Assembly: GCA_036346225.1 (NCBI GenBank)
Contig: JARFIW010001469.1
Location: forward strand, 6,666,001 to 6,730,000
DNA from: Platerodrilus igneus
Lineage: Eukaryota > Arthropoda > Insecta > Coleoptera > Lycidae
Direction of reading: 5' to 3'
DNA: 64,000 nt
The notes beneath the pieces were generated by a model that was given only the letters and a program-made list of their open reading frames with translations, was not told where the DNA came from and did no database searches. The position numbers and the translations under genes are program-made. Positions 57,930 through 64,000 of the stretch are shown piece by piece; positions within the stretch are counted from its first letter, which is position 1; every line of letters starts with the position of its first letter.

Positions 57930-58365
57930 TTTACGAGAGCTGTTCTCAATGCATTTTTGCATTCGTGAAAACTAATCTTCAAAACATTTTCTCTAATCTT
58001 CCGGTGGAAAGCGGAGTCAAATTTTAAGGAATTCGTGTCATCAAATGTTTGTGTAAAATTGTGTCAATTGCTTTCACACCGGTCTTCAGTATTCTTTGAA
58101 TACCCACTCCTTACAGTAACATATCGATCGTCTTTGGTCATGTTTGGTAGTAGACCAATATTCTTTTCACTAACTGAGATTTTTAGGCTTAGGTGTTCGA
58201 AAGTTGTCATTTAAGGAAAGTCGACCACGTTGAGATTCGTTGTACCACCGTTCAACGATAGCTAAGAAACAAGACTTCTCACCAAACACTCGAGTGCATT
58301 CATCAAAACATTCTTTGCGACTTTAACCTCGTTGGAAGTTGTAGAAAACTACGGTTAGGAAATGC
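57930..58365 (-). pseudogene. mariner transposase N-terminal fragment
   Basis: The minus-strand translation starts VFYNFQRG, a stop, then SRKECFDECTRVFGEKS and VERWYNESQRGRLSLND. This matches the mariner N-terminal helix-turn-helix (RRGL...C...L...FGDEAPS..TV.RWY.EF.RGR.SL.D). Decayed sequence resembling the second helix-turn-helix (DDRYVTVR) follows. The catalytic half is absent and no terminal repeats were found. It has diverged from the complete copy at 46,299. Confidence 0.7.
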
Positions 58366-58769
58366 TCCGTATTTAAATCCATGATTATATAGAATAAGGA
58401 TAACTTTTAAATTGCGTATTTTCAGAACCGGTAAGTATATTTGACAACCATTACTACAGTATGGTTATATTTACTTAGCTTGAAATGTTGAACAAAATGT
58501 GGTTGATGGTTTGTTTCGTGCCGGCTCAAATTTTACAATAAAACTTAAGTAAGAAACTACCGGGTCCAACTAGAATTTTTCAGAAACAAAAAGGGAGGAT
58601 GAACAGTGCTTTTCGCAGAAAAAAGTTTGTTGAAAAATCGCACTGTTTGCCCCAACAAACATGAATTTCGGATAGAGCGTCTGTCTAAAGCTAACGTACA
58701 AATTTATTCTACGTCATAATGCGATCTCGGCTGATACGTGCTTGTCGTAAACCCGTTTGGGTGCCATTT

Positions 58770-58985
58770 ATTAGTAATGAAGCATCCATAACGGTAACCT
58801 AACCTCAACACTATTTTCGCCCATGTGCCTGTGTGACTATTCTTTTGTAGTAATATATTCCTAACAGTAACCTATCCTCAACATATTTTCGCAAATCTAC
58901 CCGATCGAGATCATTGTTTAGCAGTAAAGCATTACTAACGGTAACCTCACTTCGACTCTATTTTCGCTCATGTACACGTTTAAAA
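58770..58985. repeat. About 73-bp tandem repeat, three degenerate units
   Basis: Each unit contains AGTAAT/AAG, then TAACRGTAACCTMACCTC and AACTATTTTCGC. Units start near 58,773, 58,849 and 58,922. Confidence 0.8.
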
Positions 58986-58989
58986 ATCA

Positions 58990-60235
58990 TTTATTTTTAC
59001 GTGTACATGTATAAAAATAGCCCACCATTTTCTCCCTTTCCCCCCAAAAACAAAAAACATTGTTGAAAATTATTTTATTCTACATATGTTACAACAATTC
59101 ATATGTTTGAGATATTTAATAAATAAGATTTATAAACCAACTGAATGCAGTGGGTCCATACATTTGCCACCGCAGAAACATATTTACGTACTCCTCAAAG
59201 AATAGGCTCGTCATGAATCCCCACTGTTGCAAAAAAATTTTAAGTATGGACGAGTAATCTTTCACATGATTGGTACACACCCTAGTTATTTGATCCGAAA
59301 CATAACATGCGTGGTTTACGGTTTTGTAAGCGAAGGCGACACCCCGTCTAGCAAAGCCACGCCGGTGTACCTTCGTCAACAATCCATCCAGATTTCTGAA
59401 CCTGACCGTACATGGTCTTTAATAACTTCTATCAACACATTTGCCGAGCGGTTGGATATAAAACGGGGCAACCCTTTCTAGGCTCTTGCGTCATAAATAC
59501 CTATCACCCACTTGTCAGGTACCACCCGCCTCTGTGGTACTTTCGTCTCGTGAGTACACTCATTGATTTGCATCACCATCTCCTATGCTTCCCAATGAAC
59601 ACGTCCGCTTCCTGTAGTAGCTGCCACATATATGTAGCGCAGCAGTTGTACGATGGTTGCTGGAACACACCCTAGCGAAATGGTCAGACAACCATTGGGT
59701 ACACCACACTCCCAGTGACACATTTCGTACACTACCTCTCGTATTTCGATACGCATCCCCTCAAAAAAGTATCTTTCCATCACTGTATACTGCACCTTGC
59801 AGAGTGCATAATACAAGAAGTGACTCAACGCTACTCGGGTTCGTTACCGTAGTGTGCAGTATTTACATTTCGCGTTCGAAAACATCTTGTTCTTCTAATT
59901 AATTATGCACGCTGCATGTGCTGTAACAGGTGTGCCATCTACACTACATAATGTCATGAGCTGCCGGGCATTGTTGATGTTCATGGCAATATGTTTAACA
60001 ATTAACAGCAAGTAATAAGAGCAATAATAAAACAGTAACAATAAGAAAACCCTTCGTCCTTACGAAGATTAATCCATATCCTCGACAACTGCAAATTCAC
60101 TGATAACACTAAGGTGCTGCCAGAGAGACCGAAACAAATGGTATCTTTTAAACACCTCCCGACGTAGTGTAGATAAATGTGATCAGTGTTTCATGCATTT
60201 TACATTGTAAAGGCCAAGGTATTCGATATTTTTGA
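58990..60235. other. Stretch with unassigned minus-strand open frames
   Basis: Two minus-strand frames (59,828-59,583, 81 codons; 59,382-59,116, 88 codons) lie in a GC-richer block. Their composition is protein-like (EMCHWECGVPNGC in the first, NHACYVSDQITRVC in the second), and they could be parts of one decayed gene with frame changes and stops between them. I recognise no family. Plus-strand frames overlap them and are equally unassigned. Confidence 0.3.
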
Positions 60236-60239
60236 TATT

Positions 60240-60550
60240 TCTGTTGTAACGTTATTTCTCAGCTCTTGCAAATATTGTAGTTCATAAACGTAAACTTTTT
60301 CTTTTAAATAGTTCCAAAGAAAAAATCCAGGAGCCGCCAAATCCGGGAACACTAGAAGTCAGAGAAATTAATGGACTTCTAGACTTTGTCCACGAAACTA
60401 CATTGCGCCTTTACAATAATGTGCTGTGGCATCATCTTGTTGAAATTTGACCTCGTAGATTTCGCCTCCAAGTTTTGGGATGAAAATTTCTCAATCATCT
60501 GTCGATTTTCCTTCGCCATGCACCGTTATCAAAACACAATTTGCTTTAAA
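60240..60550 (-). pseudogene. DDE transposase C-terminal fragment (IS630/Tc1-mariner superfamily)
   Basis: The minus-strand translation reads YEVKFQQDDATAHYC, stops, then FPDLAAPGFFLWNYLKEKVY and LQYLQELRNNVTTEI. This fits the family pattern QQDGA..H...., RSPDLTPLDFFLWG.LK..VY and L..L...I. The second catalytic Asp is kept (QQDDA), but the third is Gly in APGFFLW, so the enzyme would be dead even without the stops. It belongs to a different lineage from the two mariners. Confidence 0.75.
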
Positions 60551-62560
60551 ATGATCAAACATAAGGGGTAATCACTCGCCAATTCTTAAACTGATTGAAT
60601 TTTGCGAGAGTGCGTTTTAAATTATGGTTAATATTTTAAGCGATGCTATCCGGTTGATGCTAAACTGAGTGAAAGGTTTACAAGTTGCTATTGTGACCCT
60701 TTCGACTACATTTATACTTATAGACCTAATATTTTCCTTGCTTCTTGAGGGTCTTGATCTACTGAATTTTTCCACTGATCCAGACTATTGAAATTTTATT
60801 CTAACGCGGATACTTGTGCCTAAAACTGCATGGATGTCCAATAGCATAAAAATAAAGTATTCTTTCATTTTAAAAATACCCTCTGACTCTTGTTCGAGTG
60901 GTATTTTTGTGCTCTAATATGAGAGAAAAAGTGAAAAGTATTTTTAATAACAAAATTACGAGTTTCTTTAGTAGGAAATAATCCTGGATCGCCCTATATT
61001 TCTTCTTCCAAAAACAATATACTAGAACAGTTAAGATTACATTTCTCATTTGCAGTAATTCAAACCAAAATAATAACAAAATTCCAACTTGGTATGAACA
61101 ATAATTGCAAAACGCCTTCAATAGCTAAATTTCTATTCAGTACACCATTCGTACATCTGTGGCCATCTAATTCCAGATCTCGAGCGTAAATTCTCATTAA
61201 ACGTTAATTCAGTTCCAAATGGTACGGGAAAACTTCGGATTACATATTGCTTTACTGATGTACGTTCCTAGTAAAATATTTAGTAAATAATTAGATAACA
61301 ACTTGTCTTCAAAATGCAATAAACTTTTACTGGTGCGGAGCTTATAAGTTACTCAAACGAGCGCGTTCAAGAGATATTTTATGGCGCTTGAATTTTTTAT
61401 GCAGCTCTGGGGATTTTAAAAAGACACTCGTATGTAACGCCTGCGAGTCTCAAATAAAGTGGAAGTCTTATTTCTGTCACTTTTAGTAACAGGTGAATAA
61501 CTACACTAAAAGCATGTAAGTATTTGATCCTTCATGATAAAAATAACATGTTTTTTATAATATTCCATGATGTTTAATTTGTTACTAAAGAGAGAGAGTT
61601 ATGTAGATCAAATAGCAGAAAAAATGGTAGTAGTACATTTCTTTAAATGGCGTAGCAGTAATGGGAGCCAAAAAGGAATTTTTAGGTTTATAAAATTTAT
61701 ATCTTTAAGCTACCTTTCTATATATAACATAAAAGCTTATTTTTGTACATGTATCATTTATCCCCTGCTAATAAACACTTTTGAATCAAACAGCAACCGG
61801 CGCTTTTTGAACGCTCACTGGAAAGCATTTCAAAAGTTGTTCACTCAAAAGCCGAAATTAAGTTAAATAATCCATTACGAATTATTGATACATACTGGAC
61901 GGACATTACCAACTTTTGAAATAGTGAAAAATAACGTAGAATGAATTAAAATTCACAGTCATTCTTTTTTGTGAGCCAAACAGTATATAATTAATCCGTC
62001 AAAAGTTCGTTAACAGTGAATTTTCACAGTAATGCAACGAACTTTATTACTACCACATATTTTTGTATTAACTTTTGCAGTAATTTCCAATATAAATCAT
62101 TTGAAGCATTTTATTTAATATTTTTGTCGATGTAATAAACATAAGGCAACTATGTTTAATATCTGGTCTTACATCAACACTTCACCAACTGAAATAATAC
62201 ACATGATTGTGATCTATACGTCTTTATACGAAAATAGTGAATTGAACCTGTATGTAGGCAACATTATTTACTCGTGTGTGTGGTACATGCTATTTACTAG
62301 TCATTTACTTTATCTATTATTTTACCAAATAAATATTTTAATCAAAACTCAGGACCGTATGTATTCATAATAATAAAACAAAGAAACTTAATTATTGCAC
62401 CTACCCAAATCCCGAGCGCTGTAACTTGCTTCTTCGACTCGTTCCGGAAAAAAAGGACGAATAATAGGGTTGTGACGATTTGAGCCTAATTTTATTACAC
62501 TCCACTAAGTTACCGCATGTAACTTAAAACCGCCCGAATAGTACTAAACTTTCCTTTTCA
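60551..62560. other. Non-coding stretch
   Basis: Frames of 83 codons (60,870-61,121, minus), 99 codons (61,567-61,866, plus) and 72 codons (62,152, plus) are A/T-driven and unrecognised. Confidence 0.45.
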
Positions 62561-63190
62561 TCAGCGAGCTCGCATACACGATTTCAACGACAGCGAATAA
62601 CTGCTTCTATTTTGCTTATCAATTTTAACAACTTTAATTTGTAATTCCTCCATGCCCAAAAAGTGCAGATTTTTTAAAGGTGGTTGAAATTTCCAAGTAA
62701 TTTTGCTAGCTAATAATTGAGATTCAACCGCCTCTTCTTTATACTCGTCCAAATTGACTAATAAATACTAATCTTCCAATTCATTCTTGGCTCCAACAAA
62801 ATTTGTCGCGCAATCAGAATATATTGTAGACACTGCCCCTCGACGTGACAAAAATCTTTTCATTACAGCTAAAAAAATATTCGGGGAAAAGTTTGAAACC
62901 AATTTCAAGCACACAGCTTAAGAACATAGACAAATAAAAAGACACAGGTGTGTCTTATAGCTTCGAATACTACGACACAAAAAAAGGACCTCAGTAATCA
63001 AACAATGTAAGAAAAGTTGCCTGCGTCACACTTGCTGCAGACAAATCGGCCCTTTCGGAGGAAATCTAAAACAATGATTGCACTAATAAAGTACAACATT
63101 CCGAACACCCGATATCCAAATACATTTGGCGCAAAATCGCCCAGACGAAACCAGAGCCAGTGTGTAAATTTTGTCGCCGACACTAATCAA
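62561..63190 (-). pseudogene. BEL/Pao integrase, second element
   Basis: Reading the minus strand across frames: a zinc-binding-like region (63,183 onward), then DY*GPF (first Asp), HLCLFICL..AVCLKLVSNFS (the FVC..TKAVHLELVSDLS block), MKRFLSRRGAVSTIYSDCATNF (second Asp), ITWKFQPP and FLGMEE (Glu). The DDE positions are present with stops between them. No reverse transcriptase or LTR is seen nearby, so this is an isolated fragment. Its sequence differs enough from the 8-kb integrase to be another family. Confidence 0.75.
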
Positions 63191-63610
63191 TTTAATACTT
63201 TAACAAAATTGTTACTTCCGGGCAATTTTGAAAACCAGCTCCTTTCCTAAAGTCTTGTTATTTAAATTTATAAACTTATTGTTATAAATTTTTTTTAAAA
63301 GAACCATCCTCTCAATCGTATAAATAGAAACATGTTAAAAACTGTTTTCCTATTCTCAAGTTTTTGAATTTATATAAAATTTAACTATATAAAAATTAAT
63401 CAGCTGATTTCACGTTAAGTGTATTGGCTACATTAAAGTCGCTCCCAGGGCGCAACACAAATTGAAGGCACTCATTCTTCTAAACTTTAAAATTTTCACC
63501 TAATGTATTCAAGCCAAATATATCAAACATTCATAAATCAAAGTTACCTTCAACTTGTGTAATAAATGTTAAACTTGAAATTTTTATTATTTTGACAACG
63601 ATCCTAGGTC
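63191..63610. other. Non-coding stretch
   Basis: A/T-rich; nothing recognised. Confidence 0.5.
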
Positions 63611-64000
63611 ATGGATCAAAACGTAAATAAAGACGATTTTAACAATTATGAGTGGTGTAATTCCCAAAGAAGATATAAAATACAAAATAAACCACAACAA
63701 ACATACAAGCAGTATGTACAAGTCGGGTATGAGCCTGATTTGTATTTGTTTTAGACACTTAGACAATTTAACCTAAAGCTATCGCACTCCAAAATTTCGC
63801 TCACGTTCCTAATAAAATGCAGAAACAACGAAATAATACCAAAAGGATTCAGAATCAAATTTGGTCAGACAAGCAATAAACTATCTTCTATTCTTGAAAG
63901 AGCAAGTTATAGTATAGTGAGAGAAACACTACAAAACCTCCGACACATAATTTATAAGTTAAAACAAGATATTGAGAGAAAAGTAACACGAAAACTAAAA
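63611..64000 (+). pseudogene. Open frame at window edge, possibly Penelope-like N-terminal region, one internal stop
   Basis: ATG at 63,611 starts a frame that runs to the window end (130 codons) with a single TAG at 63,752. After the stop the protein reads FNLKLSHSKISLTFLIKCRN and then IIPKGFRIKF, followed by a long charged helix. A segment of the form FL.RCR....IPKGLR..., preceded by basic helices, is what I associate with the region upstream of the reverse transcriptase in Penelope-like elements. The catalytic part would lie beyond the window. The alternative is an unrelated gene with a 47-codon upstream frame. Confidence 0.35.

Noticed and set aside
1..64000. CRISPR arrays, bacterial operons, riboswitches or replication origins
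   Set aside because: None seen; content and composition are those of an animal nuclear genome.

Overview
The window looks like AT-rich nuclear DNA of an arthropod, most likely an insect. I see no operons, no bacterial-type genes and no intact RNA genes. The recognisable content is a layered set of decayed transposable elements of animal type: BEL/Pao and Ty3/gypsy LTR retrotransposons, an RTE-like LINE, mariner and another DDE transposon, two kinds of hAT element, and tRNA-derived SINE heads. No conserved host housekeeping gene could be recognised. Almost all transposon reading frames carry stops or frameshifts.

Layout. 1-7.1 kb: mostly non-coding, with one copy of an LTR-like repeat (4.36-5.14 kb) and a gag-like coiled-coil ORF. 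7.1-12.3 kb: a 5'-truncated BEL/Pao element on the minus strand. A 1,581-bp hAT-type element with GGGCC-rich ends interrupts it (8-bp target duplication CTTTCAAC), as does a tRNA-derived SINE. 12.3-17.6 kb: nothing recognised. 17.6-21.3 kb: a LINE tail, then a Ty3/gypsy remnant in which 45 bp of LTR start is joined directly to RNase H and integrase, followed by a polypurine tract and a 3' LTR. 23.0 kb holds a second GGGCC-rich hAT end, 23.75-25.0 kb a solo copy of the same gypsy LTR, and 25.4-26.05 kb a 340-bp tandem duplication.

27.4-31.2 kb is the one stretch that looks like functional, non-transposase coding DNA. It is a compact, apparently intronless cluster. One gene of about 275 codons lies on the minus strand. 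Divergent from it on the plus strand are a C2H2-finger gene of about 280 codons and two genes for small psq-type helix-turn-helix proteins. Three of the four genes are each split by one frame change beside a short homopolymer, so these could be real decay or assembly errors. I could not assign the cluster to a known system. It is the best candidate here for something undescribed.

31.2-46 kb is mostly non-coding, with palindromes, short tandem repeats, LINE tails, another LTR-like copy and one arm of a large inverted duplication (42.8-44.3 kb, partner at 55.7-57.45 kb). 46.3-47.57 kb is a complete but frameshifted mariner with TA target duplication and 28-bp inverted repeats. 47.6-52.0 kb is a hAT element with a GTF2IRD2-like transposase, interrupted by about 1.7 kb. 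53.7-64 kb holds a third LTR-like copy, the second inverted arm, a mariner N-terminal fragment, a DDE transposase C-terminal fragment, a second BEL/Pao integrase, and at the right edge an open frame resembling the N-terminal part of a Penelope-like element. Apart from the 27-31 kb cluster, nothing suggests genes acting together; the rest records successive insertions.
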